Assembly (NCBI GenBank): GCA_050084985.1
Contig: JBITNC010000001.1
Location: forward strand, 209,002,001-209,066,000
DNA from: Nageia nagi
Taxonomy: Eukaryota; Pinophyta
DNA length: 64,000 bases
Reading direction: 5' to 3'
Part shown: in pieces, positions 10,825 through 22,570 of the stretch
Position numbering within the stretch: the first letter of the stretch is position 1
Layout: each line of letters starts with the position of its first letter
Notes under the pieces: model-generated
Database searches by the model: none
Told to the model about the DNA's origin: nothing
Seen by the model: the letters and a program-made list of their open reading frames with translations, nothing else
Made by a program: the position numbers and the translations under genes

Positions 10825-13600
10825 TTATGAACTAATTTATGAGGTGTATTAGAAGATTTAAGAGGTTTATAAAAAGGATAAGAATCCTACACTATGTTAG
10901 GATTTTATGCTTAAACAAGATATTCTTTAGGAAATTATTTCCTATTAGTTAGATCAAGTCATAATAAAGTAGTCCAAGAAGTTAGACACATGTTTAACAT
11001 TGGTGGGAAAATATCAAATTCTACCTATATAGGCCAAGATTGGTAAATAATTCATGCAAATGGATATAAGAATAGTCCATAATTGTTATGAGAGGTTCTA
11101 TTTTGCCCCTTAGCATTGGATACCATTTTAACTTACAAGGTATCATGGAAGAACATGTAAGCAAGAAATTGAAAATAGGAGAATCATCATCCACTATAGC
11201 AAGAGGATTGGAGAGATATCATAGGTATTTGGTAATGAAGGAAAAGAAAGATGATGAGCAATCCATAATTGAATAAATAACTAAATAAAATGTGGTCATG
11301 GCTCTACATTTTGCCTCATAAGAGGGGTCAATTATACAAGAAGTAGATGAATCAATTGAGGCTAGGCCTTCTTCTTCATTATTCCATATGGAATAAATGC
11401 CACGTGAAGAGATAAAGCATGTACAAGAAGAGTTAGTGCAATTGGATAATTGTAAAAATTCCAAATATAATAAGTTATAAGTACATATAGTTTCAACCCC
11501 ACCAAAATTATAAATTACTAAAGCAAGAAGTCCTCAAGTTAGTGAATAAGAGGTGGTATTTGTTGGATTATGAGCCATGATTACTAAAGAAATATTGAAG
11601 AGGTATGATGGCACATTTTATAAAAATGACTAATATGGTAGTTGATTTATAAGAGATGGATGAAATGATATGCTTCATGAATTTTGTTTTTAATGAGAAG
11701 GCATAGGAAAGAGACACTATTGATAATAATTATCAATATGTTAATAGGAGAATCATGAGTATACATGGTAAGAATATGTCAAACTTTCCTTTTACTTTTG
11801 GATAGAAAATTTGTATTCTTTAATATTCTAACCTACAAAAAAATAAATTGAAAATGTATATTAATTATAAGTTATCTAAATTCAAATAAGTGAAAGAGAA
11901 ATGAGATAAAACAAGTGTCAAATTGAAATCAAAACTAACCAAGTATGAATTTATAGTACATGTAAAGGCATGATAAATCAAATGTTATCAAATCTAAAGG
12001 TAAGTAGTATGGTATGAGTATGATCCTAGAGATATGATAAAATCTAGGGTGTCCCTAATTTGTTACATTTTTCCTAAGTTAGAGAAAGTAAGAAGTGGGA
12101 TAGTTGATAAAAATAATTCTTAAAATCAAACCAATAGATTTGAGTGCTAGAGAAGAGAAAGAGATCATTGATAGGATTAATAAAATACATGATGAAGTGG
12201 TAATCTAATTTATTGAACCAATTTATGAGGTAGCTTAGAAGATTCAAGTGGTTTTTAGAAGGAGGAGAATCATGTATTATATCAAGATTTGATGATTAAA
12301 GAGGACATTACTTAGGAAATTATTCCTTATCAATTAGATAAAGTCATAATAGAGTAGTTTAAGAATATAGACATATGTTTAATATTGGTGGAGAAAACTC
12401 AAAATCTACCTAGATAGGGTAATATTAATTAATAATTAATGCAAATAGATATGAGTACAATCCATAAATTTCATATGAGAGGTTCTATTTTCCCCCTAAG
12501 CCTTAGATACCATTTTGACTTACAAGGTCATGGAAGAGCATGTAAGCAAGAAATTGAAAATAGAAGAATCATCATCCATTGTAGCAACAAGATTAGAGAG
12601 ATATCATAGGCATTTCATAATGAAGAAAAAGAAATATAATAATCATCCCATAATTGAATAAATAACTAAAGAAAACATGGTCATGCCTCTATATTTTACC
12701 TCACAAGAGGGGGTAATTGTAGAAGAAGTAGATGAATCAGATCAAGTTGGGCTTTCTTCTTCATCATTCCATATGGAAGAAATGCCCAGTAAAGAGACAT
12801 AACATGTACAAAAAGAGTTAGTTCAATTGGATAGTTATTAAATTTTCAAAGGTAAGAAATCAAAAGTGAAGATAGTTTTAATCCCATTAGAATTGTAGAT
12901 TGCTAAAGGAAGAAGTCCTCAAATTAGTGCATAAGAAGTGGTCTTTATTAGATAAGGAGCCATTATTATTGAAGAAATGTTGAAGAGTTATGATGGAATT
13001 TTTGATAAAATGACTAATATGGTAGTTAATTTACAATAGATGGATGAAATGATATTTTTCATGAACCTTTTGCTTAATGAGAAGGTATAGGAAAGAGATA
13101 CTATTGATAATAGTTATCAATATGTTAATAACAAATTCATGAGTATACATGATAAGAAAATGTCAAACTTTCCTTTTACTTTTGCAAAGAAATTTTTTAT
13201 TCTTTAGGACTTTGATCTACTTAAAAACAAATTGAAAAAGTATATTATTGATAAGTTAGTTGAAGTTAAAGAACTTAAAGAGAAATGGGACAATACAAGT
13301 GTTAGATTGATACTAAAGCTAACTAAGGAGGACTTTCTAGTAATGTTAAGGGCATGAAAAATAAAATATTATCATTTTCAAAGGAAGATATTAAACTTTA
13401 TTAGCAAATTACTAGAATATGGAATAAGTTAGCCAAAATAGATAAATTGATTAACAAAAATGGAGTATGGGTGCATGATACCAAGGTCAAGGTGTTGTAA
13501 TGGTAGAGTAAGCTATAACAAGTTCTAAATTTCCAAATTTGTGAGTGAAATATTGTTACTTAGGTGATTAAGGTGGTGAAAGAGACACCTTGAGCATGTT
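10825..13600 (+). pseudogene. Duplicated decayed ORF of unknown family
   Basis: Both repeat copies keep matching plus-strand reading frames broken by stops, so this was once coding. Fragments include FIEPIYEVAQKIQ (12205-12245), a segment opening MRGSILPLS (11088) / MRGSIFPLS (about 12475), then the charged stretch MEEHVSKKLKIGESSS (11142). A C-terminal helical part reads MSIHDKKMSNFPFTFAKKFF (about 13140-13195). The end of copy 1 (REEKEIIDRINKIHDEVV near 12150-12200) reads straight into the start of copy 2. I do not recognise the family; a transposon-borne accessory ORF is the likeliest guess. Confidence 0.5.
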
Positions 13601-13620
13601 TAAAAGTGGTAGTGGAGGCA
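10825..13620 (+). repeat. Tandem duplication of about 1.39 kb
   Basis: Copy 1 runs from 10825 to about 12210 and copy 2 from about 12213 to about 13600. Anchors such as 'aatttatgagg' recur 1386 bases apart, and 'gagaggttctattttgcccc' near 11090 matches 'gagaggttctattttccccc' near 12478. Similarity is high for about 1.2 kb of each copy. Copy 1 begins exactly at the outer edge of the element-1 LTR, so that insertion probably cut it. Confidence 0.85.
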
Positions 13621-13939
13621 TATTTTTCAAATACATAGTGGTGGAAGCATCTTTTTAAAATTGAATTAATAAGCTGGTAATTAGTTATATGTCCTTTAAT
13701 ATACAAATATGCAAGAAGAATAAAGGAGAATTAGAATTTTATAATTTTTCAATTTGGCTAGCAAGGTATTATGTGTGTGCTCTCTTTGTTTATCTCCTTT
13801 ATTTTTAATCCATGTTATTCCATGTATTTTGAGTTAGGTTATTTATACATGTTACATAATAATCATCAAGCTGCAAACTATTTAGCTCATAGATATTCTC
13901 TATAGATCCATAATAGAGTAGGTATTCTAGGATAAGTCT
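13621..13939. other. AT-rich flank, no feature seen
   Basis: No coding or repeat signal recognised between the duplicated ORF and the LTR at 13940. Confidence 0.5.
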
Positions 13940-14584
13940 TGTATAACTCAAATAACGCATAAATGATAAATCAATGCACTATTTATCTATAATATATATA
14001 ATTGAAATATATATGAGAAATATGGCATCAAAAAAATAAGGATAATTAATGTACCTTCATCATAATCACATGAAAATGAAATAAAAATAACCATCCATCA
14101 ATCACCACAATGTAAAATAAGAAATGCACACCACCAATAGAATAAGATAGCATGCCATTAGCTATGTGGGATAAGAAGATCTACAAATGGAATAAAAAGT
14201 ATATGAAAGTGAGATGAAGGGTTTAATATATCTATGCAAAAGTGGTATTACAAAAAATCATTATTGGTAGGATAGATTACTCTTGCATGTTTTGGTATCT
14301 CTCTTGGTATTTTTTATTCCCTTCACATAATATCCCTTCATGAGAGATTGTGTTGTCTTTGATGTCTCTTTATAGCAATGTCCTGATCCTCTTTCATTAT
14401 TAGGATCATTATACATTACATTATTTGTGATGTCCTTAATATTTGACACTTTTTATATTATACAATGGTCCATTACATTGATTACAATACCTTGGGTATA
14501 TTTTAACCCCCTTTTATAATAAGTATCCTTGATGCTATAAAATAAATGATTTAATAAATAATAATTCATTTTTAGGCATCTACA
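13940..14584 (-). repeat. 3' LTR of a minus-strand Ty3 element, about 645 bp
   Basis: On the minus strand it opens TGTAGATGCC at 14584 and closes ...TTATACA at 13940. It matches, in inverted orientation, the LTR at 16374-17007 along its whole length ('ttattaaat.attcattttatagcatcaagg', 'aatgtaatggacca', 'atctatcctaccaataatg'). It is the 3' LTR because a purine tract precedes it and an integrase tail lies upstream. The minus-strand frames at 14261-14668 fall inside it and are not genes. Confidence 0.85.
14368..14375 (-). promoter_or_regulatory. TATA box of the LTR promoter
   Basis: The minus strand reads TTGCTATAAAGAGA here. The LTR in opposite orientation has the same context, TTGCTATATAAAGAGA, at 16584-16599. 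Conservation at the same LTR position supports a promoter element. Confidence 0.6.
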
Positions 14585-14603
14585 TTTTTCCCCTCTTTGG
14601 AGG
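14585..14603 (-). other. Polypurine tract of the minus-strand Ty3 element
   Basis: On the minus strand CCAAAGAGGGGAAAAA sits directly before the LTR's opening TG. Confidence 0.75.
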
Positions 14604-15887
14604 TGTGATTGAAGAAACGAAATTACATGTCCAAAGAAGTATAGAAGAAAACTTTTCAAAACTTTCAACTTTTTATCTACATCACCATTTGATGATGATG
14701 ATGAGGGTCCTTTTCTACCCCCTTTTAGCTTGGATACCCTAAGAAAGCTCCTGGAATAATGCTACCAAGATAAAATTTGAAGAATGATGTCTCTTTGCCC
14801 ATTATGATAGTTTTATCATGGAAGAAACTCTACTCTTATGTAGTATTATGGTTCCAAATCCAATATATGAAATAGATGATGTTGTTTTCCCCTTGCATTA
14901 TTCAACTATGAATCTAGCCATTCCATCATTTCTTCCACTCAAGAAACTAATGCACTTATATTTATGCATTTATATAGAAGAGATCACTTTTTCTATGATG
15001 AAAGGCAAATAATGTGGACTTTTCTAATAGTGTAGGAACAATGAGCATGCCACTAGTGGTGTGTGTTCTCTAATATTTTACTTTCTTCTCATGATGTAGA
15101 TACCTATAAAAAGGTTTTAGATATAACCTACATAAAAAAAGTTAGATACATAGTGATTTGCATCATCCATTAACATTGAATCAATGTCAACAATATACTT
15201 ATGGTTTCATCATTGGTTTATCTTTTAAGTGAGTGAACTCTCACTAGCCATATTGTTGGCCATTAATAGCCATACATTTTATGTCTATGAATTGAAGAAA
15301 TTATGATTCGTATGGTTCAAAGAAAAAACCATGTGAACACATAACAAGTTGCATCCTCCATTTATGATGAATCAATATCCATGTCTTACTTATGGCTACA
15401 TCATTTATTTATCTTTTAAGTGAGTGAACTCTCACTAGATGTATTGTTGGATATCGAAAACCATACATTTTATGTCTATGACCCAAAGATATTATGCTTT
15501 GTATGGTATAATGTAAAAATTATGTAGATACATAGAAATTCACATTATCTATTTATGATGAATTAATATCCACATATTGCTTATGGCTACATCATCAATT
15601 TGTCTTTTAAGTGAATGAACTCTCACTCGTTGTATTGTTGGCTATCAGTTACCTAATGTTTTATGTCCATGGTCCATAGACATTATATTCTTAATAGTAT
15701 TTTTCTCTTTTCTTCTTCTCTCTATTTATATATTGAGGAATCCATGTAGTTGGTGGTGTATAGATAATAATACACACTATTAGTTGCATGAAAATAGTAT
15801 AATGAAATACAAAACTAAAAATGAAACTATAATATAGGTACCTTGCTTGAGGTTTTTATCACGTTGTCGGGTACATATCCATTATAT
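14604..15887 (-). other. 3' untranslated region between integrase and LTR, with repeats
   Basis: No protein seen. It contains a three-copy tandem repeat at about 15130-15695 and otherwise nothing recognisable. Confidence 0.6.
15130..15695. repeat. Three-copy tandem repeat, about 195-bp unit
   Basis: Three consecutive units each carry 'ttatggttacatcat', 'ttatcttttaagtgagtgaactctcact', 'gtattgttggctat' and 'cata.attttatgtctatg', with substitutions. Starts lie near 15137, 15340 and 15530. Confidence 0.8.
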
Positions 15888-16373
15888 TTATGTAAAGAGG
15901 CATTTGAGATGGGTGTCATTGAAGATCTTTGGCTCTTTTCCATCCATGGATGATAGTTTGTAGGCTCCTAATCCTTTTGCTTCCACTACAACAAATGGAC
16001 CTAGCTAATTTGATTCAAATTTCCCTTAAATCTCATAATTTGTAGTAGTTTTATTGATATTCTCCTTTAGTACTAAATATCCCACTTTAAACTCTTTTAC
16101 CTTTATTTTATTTCCAAATTTTCTTTTTAGTTTTGCATGATATACTTTTTGATGTTCAATTGCTCTGATTCTCCTCTCATCCAATAACTCTAATTGCTAC
16201 AACCTAACATTTCTTGCTTCTTCATTCAAAATATCACCTTGTAATGAAATATTTACAAAAAGGATCTCTAACTCCAATGGTACCACAACTTCATCTCCAT
16301 ACACCGATGAGAATGGTGTTTCCCCATGGCTATTGTAATACTTGTTATATATGCCCAAAGTGCATATGGTAGC
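15888..16373 (-). pseudogene. Integrase C-terminal part, Ty3/gypsy
   Basis: Minus strand, from 16373 down to a TAA at 15888. The reading keeps the end of the integrase core (SHGETPFSSVYGDEVVVPLE, near 16310-16250), the helical QLELLDERR... segment, and the C-terminal beta domain (FKVGYLVLKE; LGPFVVVEAKGLGAYKL; FNDTHLKCLF). Three in-frame stops occur where relatives have Gln, Lys and Trp. Everything upstream (integrase core, RT) is missing because a plus-strand LTR begins at 16374 inside the reading frame. Confidence 0.85.
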
Positions 16374-17007
16374 TGTAGTGGTTAAAAATGAATTATTATT
16401 TATTAAATAATTCATTTTATAGCATCAAGGATATTTATTATAAAATAAGGGGTAAGTAAATGCCCAAGATAATGTAATCAATGTAATGGACCATTTTATA
16501 ATTTAAAAGGGGTCACATGTCTAAAAAGACTCCCTAAATTATGTAATGTGTAATGATACCAAGAATCCAAGAAGCCAAAGATGTTGCTATATAAAGAGAG
16601 CAAAGGAAACACAAAAGGTATCATGCAAAGGCATAAAATATCCTAGAGAGACTCCAACAAGTGCAATATTATTCTATCCTACCAATAATGGTATTTTGTA
16701 ATACCACCTCTGCATAGATATGTTAAACCCTTCACTTCATTCTTAAATAGTTTAATTCTATTCATAGTTGTATTTATTCCATGAAGCCAGTGGTGTAGTA
16801 GTTATGGCCCATTAGTGGCATGTGTATGGATGAATGCATGTTTGTGTTTGATGAATGGATTTCTTTATGTGATGTTTATGTGATTGTAATGAAGTTACAT
16901 TAATTAGCATTATTCATTATTTCCATATTTCTAATATATGCTTTAGTAAAATATTATGAATAAATAGTGCATCAATTATATCATTTATGCATTATTTTAG
17001 GTCTACA
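16374..17007 (+). repeat. 5' LTR of a plus-strand Ty3 element inserted in the integrase
   Basis: Opens TGTAGTGGTT and closes GGTCTACA (634 bp). The same family as 13940-14584 but in inverted orientation. It is followed directly by a PBS, so it is a 5' LTR rather than a solo LTR. The left junction falls inside the integrase frame; no matching 5-bp duplicate could be tested because the right end of this insertion is not found. Confidence 0.85.
16587..16596 (+). promoter_or_regulatory. TATA box in the plus-strand LTR
   Basis: CTATATAAAG in the context GTTGCTATATAAAGAGAG, mirrored in the inverted LTR at 14368-14375. It lies about 210 bp into the LTR, a plausible U3 position. Confidence 0.6.
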
Positions 17008-17009
17008 TT

Positions 17010-17027
17010 TTGGTGAACCTCTTTGAG
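17010..17027 (+). other. Primer-binding site after the 16374-17007 LTR
   Basis: TTTTGGTGAACCTCTTT follows the closing TACA. The core TGGTGAACC is shared with the PBS of the element at 31291-39018. Confidence 0.65.
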
Positions 17028-17650
17028 AATGATTTTAGATCATTTTTTTTATATTTTTTACATTTTATATTTTTATAATACTATAAAAGAACACAAACAT
17101 CAAATATAGCAATTATATTTTTATCATTTTTTATTTTATATTTATGGGAAAATAATTGAATGCACAAACATCCTACATGAATAGTTAACTTTTAATGTGT
17201 TTATCTTTTCTATTCTTTTTATCAATTGGATTACATTTTTTATATGAGAAATGTGAATTATATTTTTTAATCTTTTTAGTTTTCCTAATTTGATTTTATC
17301 TAGTCAAGTGTTTAATCAATTTAAGTTAGTAATCCTAATAGGCTAGTTATGGATAAGTAATGAATTGGTATTTAAAGTGGTCTTCTTAGTGCAATGGGAT
17401 TCAAGGGATTCTATTGAAAACTATTTCAATGAATAAATCCAAGTATAACCTCTCTTTTTTTATAATAATTTGGTAGAAAGTAACAAATTATAACCTATGA
17501 ACCTAGTATTCATCTCTAGGTTTTGGATCTAAGGCTCATTGTATTTCATCACTAGGTACATAAAAAAATAAGAATTAATGGTTGGTAATAACATCCAAAT
17601 TATCAATGTTCATTTTATAAGGTCTTATTATCATGCATTTAATAAATCAA
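17028..17650 (+). other. Truncated leader of the plus-strand Ty3 element
   Basis: AT-rich, without recognisable coding. The leader is lost where sequence related to the element-1 leader begins (boundary approximate). Confidence 0.4.
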
Positions 17651-18397
17651 AATACATATGAATGCTATTCTAACCCTCCTCATCATACATATCAAGTGAT
17701 TAAAATTCCCTTTAATGTGTTTAAACCCTATTCATTCACCTTAGATTCATTCCATATTTAATAAAGATTAATTAACCCCTTCCAAGTGTGGAATTAACTT
17801 AATGTATATTTCTTAACAAAATTATGTGATAATGTAAAATAAATAAAGGTTCATTTACTTTTTTTTAATTAAATCTATTTTGGTCACCTAAGATCACTTT
17901 TCAACATAAAGGGAGAGAATAAGTGAATGAGATAGAAGAAGTACTTGAGTGAAGGTGCTTTGCAATGATCCCTTCCCAAAAATAAGTAAATTAAACCTTG
18001 AATCTAAATAATAAAAATATCAAATTAATGCATTTCTATTATTAACTTTAACTACCATTTCCTACATGCAATCTAAGAAAAAGGATCATAAATAAGGGGT
18101 TCATTCCTATTTTTCATCTTAAATTCCTACATTGCACTTGTTGTATTAAAAAAAATTATCTAAAAAAATGTTAGCATTCTATCCCAATCATTGGCATACC
18201 AATCCAATCATCGATGTACCAATATAGTCACCAACATTCGATATCAAACCATTGATAACTCTATCACAAGATCTAGAAAACATAGAATAGAAGAAACTTT
18301 AATCAAACTCAAAACTAAAAGATATAGAATAAAAAAACAATTGTAAAAACCTAAGAAAATCCCTTATGTTTAATCATTGATATTATCTACATGTAAG

Positions 18398-18420
18398 TGG
18401 CCCTCCTTATAGCACCATAA
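18398..18420 (-). other. Primer-binding site of the element-1 relative
   Basis: The minus strand reads TGGTGCTATAAGGAGGGCC just inside the LTR, matching TGGCACTAGAAGGAGGGCC of element 1 with a few changes. Confidence 0.65.
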
Positions 18421-18421
18421 A

Positions 18422-19342
18422 TGTTAACCCAAAAAAATAACTTACTAGTAAATAAGACAAACACACATTATTTACTAATATGTATTTTATTACTCTTTGA
18501 AGTTAACTCAAATTGTACAAAATGAATCTCTAGATTTTTCACCTTACTTTAAGGTCTTTTATAAAGTTATACTTTGGAGCTTGTTGGGCTTTTACAAAAT
18601 CATTGCTAATCAAGATGCACTTATTGGTAATTATCTCCAATTATTGGCATCTGATATGTAGTTGCTAGTGTCTCTATGACTAAAGTGTGTTTTTTAATAT
18701 TCTCCTACTTCATTTTAGCTTTCCTACCTCAATGAACCATTAATATTCTATGCTTTATCACTTATGGACCCTACATATATAGAAAAATAAAATATCAAAT
18801 ATACTTGCTCACATAAAAAATATTAAATACTAAACTTAAAATCATGAACAAGTGCATAAATGAAGTACTTAGCTCTTAAAAAGCTCTAAGTAAATTTTTG
18901 TAGAGTAATTCTACTTCAAATTTAGGTCTATTTATTCATTCCTAAAGGCTTTACTTATATATTTAAAAATTAGTTAGATTTCATATTTTGGAGGCTAATA
19001 ACCTAGCCCAAGAGTTAATCCAAATATAGAATAAATGTGGTCTCTCCTATAAAGCTATGAAACTAATCATGGCTTACTCTTGATCCATAATTTCAAGGGA
19101 TGAGTTATTGTAATTGCAGAGTCATTAGCAATTAGGTATTGATTGCCAAATGTTAGACTTAATCACTAACATTTGGAGTTAGTCACTAATATTTGGAGTC
19201 ATTCATCGATATTTAGATTCAATCACTTACATTTGAAGTTAGTCATTGGCAATTTAAATTTATTATAAATTTCATACTAAATATTAATTTTTTGTCCCCT
19301 CCATTTGAATTTCAAATTAGGGACCATTTTTAGATGTCTACA
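18422..19342 (-). repeat. 5' LTR of the element-1 relative, about 921 bp
   Basis: On the minus strand opens TGTAGACATC at 19342 and closes GGTTAACA at 18422. Near both sides it has runs of the 'agtcactaacatttgg' motif (19120-19262, and 18190-18262 in the leader). Termini and flanking PBS support the call; overall divergence from element 1 is large. Confidence 0.7.
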
Positions 19343-19379
19343 TATTCAAATATTAGCAAAATATCTCTATGAAATATCT

Positions 19380-20965
19380 TAAGATCCTTGATCTACAATC
19401 ACATGACTATCATGTTCTCATATAAAACCTTTTCTTGATAGGACTATGACATGTGCTTGATTAGCTACAAAGAGCCATTTGTAAGTTGTGCATGTTTTAT
19501 AGGGATATATGTGAAAAAGTGGTGGATTTCAAAAAATTAGTGAAATTGGAGGAAGAGGTCAAGGAGACCTTATTTTTGCTTTAAAATTACTTCCCCCCTT
19601 CATTTTTTAATATCATGATTCACTTAATAGTTCACTTGGTGTTGGAGATACATCTATGTAGAGTTATACAATATTAATGGATACACCCTTTCAAGAGATT
19701 TCCATGTGTTCATTATTTCAATAAAACATCATTATTTTAGTTTGTTTACAACATCTCATTAACATAAAAAAACAAATTATCAAATTTAGGAATATTTATA
19801 AGAGCTATGTAAAGAATCAAGCTTGGCCTGAAGGTTGTATTATTGAATGATTATTGTTAAAAAATTAATTTTATTTTGTGTAGACTACATTAGAGGTTTA
19901 TAATATATGTGTTTCATGAAATAATGTAGAGAGTGATAAAGAATAAATCATAGTTGATGGGAGGCCAATAATCAATGTGAAGTATTTAATTTGGATGAAG
20001 TTTCTCTTAATAAAGCTCATAAATACATTCTCATCAACCTAGATTAAATCCTACCTTATGTATATTAAGTACATATTTATTTATTTATTATTATATATAA
20101 TATAGGTTTGAATATAATTTATATCTAACTATGCTTCATAAACTTTGTACTACATTAGGAAGAAGAAGATGAGTATCAAGGAATACAATACTCATGTACC
20201 AACATATGAGGAAATGATGCAAAAATATCATATTAAGGAATTCATACCTTGAATACAAAATCAATTTATTATGCTCACTTGAATACACCTTGAATATAAT
20301 ATTTGACATTTGTAATGATCATCATGTAATGGTTTTCAATCATCTTTAAATTATAAATCTTTGTTAAAGTTTTAGGGTGATGAATTGCAATATAATGATG
20401 ATGACTTTGACATAACAAAATGGTTGGCACATGATCTAATTCAAGATACAACCAAATTTTTAGGATATATAACCAATAATTATAGATTTAATACCAAAGA
20501 AATAGTTGAATAAAGAATAACTCAAAATAGTGGCATGTGTATCAATGCAATTTTTAGTTGCAAATCAAATACAAAATACACAATCCATATTACTAAAAGA
20601 ATCATATATTATGGTTTTATTAAGGAAATTATTTTGTTGAATTTATTACTATAGGAATACCCCTTATTCAAATATGATTGGGTGAATTTTCTTAATAATA
20701 AGAGTGAAATAAAAATTGATGAAATGGAATACATAATGGTTAATATGAGCATATTATAGTATGGATATAGACTAGAATATGATCCATATATTTTAGCATT
20801 GGAAGCCAAATAAGTTTTTTATATACAAGATGCAATTGAAAGTAGTTTCTATGTGGCTCTTATATCACCTTAAAGAGGGATCAAAGAAACTATAGCATAT
20901 GAGTTGGATGTATTTGGAGTAATATATTTTACTAAACTTGAAATTACTCAAGATGATAACATAAA
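19380..20965 (+). pseudogene. CACTA (En/Spm) transposase-associated protein, C-terminal half, decayed
   Basis: Plus-strand fragments match the two plant CACTA modules in the expected order. DUF4218-like: HDYHVLI at about 19400, KLEEEVKETLF near 19535, FPPSFFNIMIHLIVHL at about 19592-19640, then WIHPFKRF and a degraded RNRxxPEGS-type stretch near 19810. A linker, LDEVSLNKAHKYILINLD, is at about 19993-20046. DUF4216-like: WLAHDLIQDTTKFLGYITNN (about 20422-20481), ITQNSGM, YYGFIKEI, YDWVNF (20673-20690), EYIMVNMS, VFYIQDA (from about 20815). Gaps at about 20060-20158 and 20310-20370 look like introns. In-frame stops are frequent. The catalytic tnp2 part that should lie upstream is absent, cut at the LTR edge at 19342. 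Confidence 0.8.
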
Positions 20966-21054
20966 TGATGTAAAAATTGAATATGTATGTAAATATATTA
21001 AGGGTAAATTTCTAGAAGCATGATTGGTAGCTTGTACAAGCAAAAACTAGTAGT

Positions 21055-21900
21055 GTTTGGCCAATATACCACTTTGGACTAGTTTTTGATGCTCATAAAA
21101 TTTCTAGGTTAAACAATATCTTTACCTCTCGAAGATAGTTTTTGGATCATATGTTGTATTTAAAATATTCCATATCACATATCATCATTTAAATACAATT
21201 GTAATAAGATTCAAATTATATGCTCTACATTTATGCTCAAATTATTTAAATATACTCTATAGATTCAATTATACTAAAATGTTTCTAATATGTTTATCAT
21301 AATATATCTGTAAAAAAGTTTCGATAAAAATATATTTTTTCTATTTTTAGGTAAGTATTACAAGCATGTTCTTGGAAACTTACTATTGTTGGCCTAGTTT
21401 TTAACATGTAGAAAGTTTTTGGGTTGAACATTTAGTTTCTTTATCCAAGCCATTTTTTGGATCATATGGTGTATTTAAATCATTTCATATCACATGTCAT
21501 AATTTATTTATAAAAACATTTTGATATATGCCATGCAATTAAGGAGCCCACAACATTTTCTATTATTTTAATTTAATCATTTTGTATATACAATATGGTA
21601 TGCACTTGGTAACCATATTTGTTTTATAGTTGACTAGAATGATTTTGGAAAACTTATCAATTTTGGACTAGTTATTAATACTTGTAAAATTTTTATGTTG
21701 AATAGTTGGTTTTCTTATCCAAGATAATTTTTGGATCATGTGGTGTATTTAAATCATTTCATATCATATGTCATGATTTATTTGTAAAATATTTCAAATG
21801 TAGATCATGTAGTGAAGGAACCCATAATATGTTACATTATTTTTCATATAATTATTCTATGGTATGCTCTTGGTAACCATATATTTTTTTTATGTTTGGA
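21055..21900. repeat. Three-copy tandem repeat, about 300-bp unit
   Basis: Units near 21056, 21370 and 21650 share 'ggactagttttt.at.ct..taaaat', 'ttatccaag..attttttggatcatatggtgtatttaaatcatttcatatcacatgtcat' and 'tggtatgc.cttggtaaccatat'. They lie just downstream of the CACTA coding remnant and may be its 3' subterminal region, though no CACTA terminus was found. Confidence 0.75.
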
Positions 21901-22396
21901 TAGCATCTACTAACTTACCATTTTTGGATTGATTTATGGGTACTTTGGTAATGAAGTTCAAAGATCCCTTAAAATAGCCTAGATAACCAAGAAGGTAAGT
22001 AATGTATGTATAATGATTAAATTTATGATTACAAGATATGAATAAAATAAAAGATTTAATGTAAAGACTCTTAAGCATAAGCATTTATCATGTGTAAAAT
22101 TGGGTACATGATAAAAATAAAGTATCAAAAACCTAGCCAAAAGTGATTAGTTGGTAAAAACAAGCTTGTAATACTTAATTGTTCAACCTAAAAATATAAA
22201 TTCTATGTTACATTACCTACATTATAAAGTTTGGATGTCTTTACCACAAGATAGCATATTCAAAATATCATGAATTAGATAAGTCAAGGTTTGCAACACT
22301 TAGAAGCTATCAATAGATGTATTATCTTTATGCTTCAACATTGTTCATAATGTTACTACACAACTAACATGGATGCTTCATATCTATTCATGTAAT

Positions 22397-22420
22397 TATA
22401 TATATATATATATATATATG
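22397..22420. repeat. (TA)n microsatellite
   Basis: About a dozen TA units, directly before the short repeats at 22421. Confidence 0.9.
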
Positions 22421-22570
22421 GTGCATTTGGATCATTTCATATCATGTGATGTACTTAGATAATTTCATATCATAATATGTTGCATTTGGATAATTTCATA
22501 CCATATTATGTATTTAGATGATTTCATAGCATATTGATAGAGCATTTAGATTATTTTATATCATATGTTG
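22421..22570. repeat. About five copies of a 30-37-bp AT-rich repeat
   Basis: Unit close to 'gtatttagataatttcatatcatatgt'. The same core ('gtgtatttaaatcatttcatatcat') occurs once per unit in the 300-bp repeat at 21055-21900, so this array looks like a local amplification of that core. Confidence 0.75.

Larger units (their letters stand above)
17650..19342 (-). mobile_element. 5' end of a diverged relative of element 1
   Basis: Minus orientation: LTR 19342 to 18422, PBS 18418 to 18398, then about 750 bp of leader alignable with 9180-9950 ('cattcaccttagattcatt', 'ccttccaagtgtgga', 'gatcact...aaagggagagaataag'). No gag is present; the copy stops where the plus-strand Ty3 leader starts. The LTR's outer edge abuts CACTA-derived sequence from about 19380, so it either inserted there or replaced the upstream half. 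Confidence 0.7.

Noticed and set aside
14261-14668. Two minus-strand frames of 62 and 71 codons
   Set aside because: They fall mostly within the LTR at 13940-14584; no protein similarity recognised.
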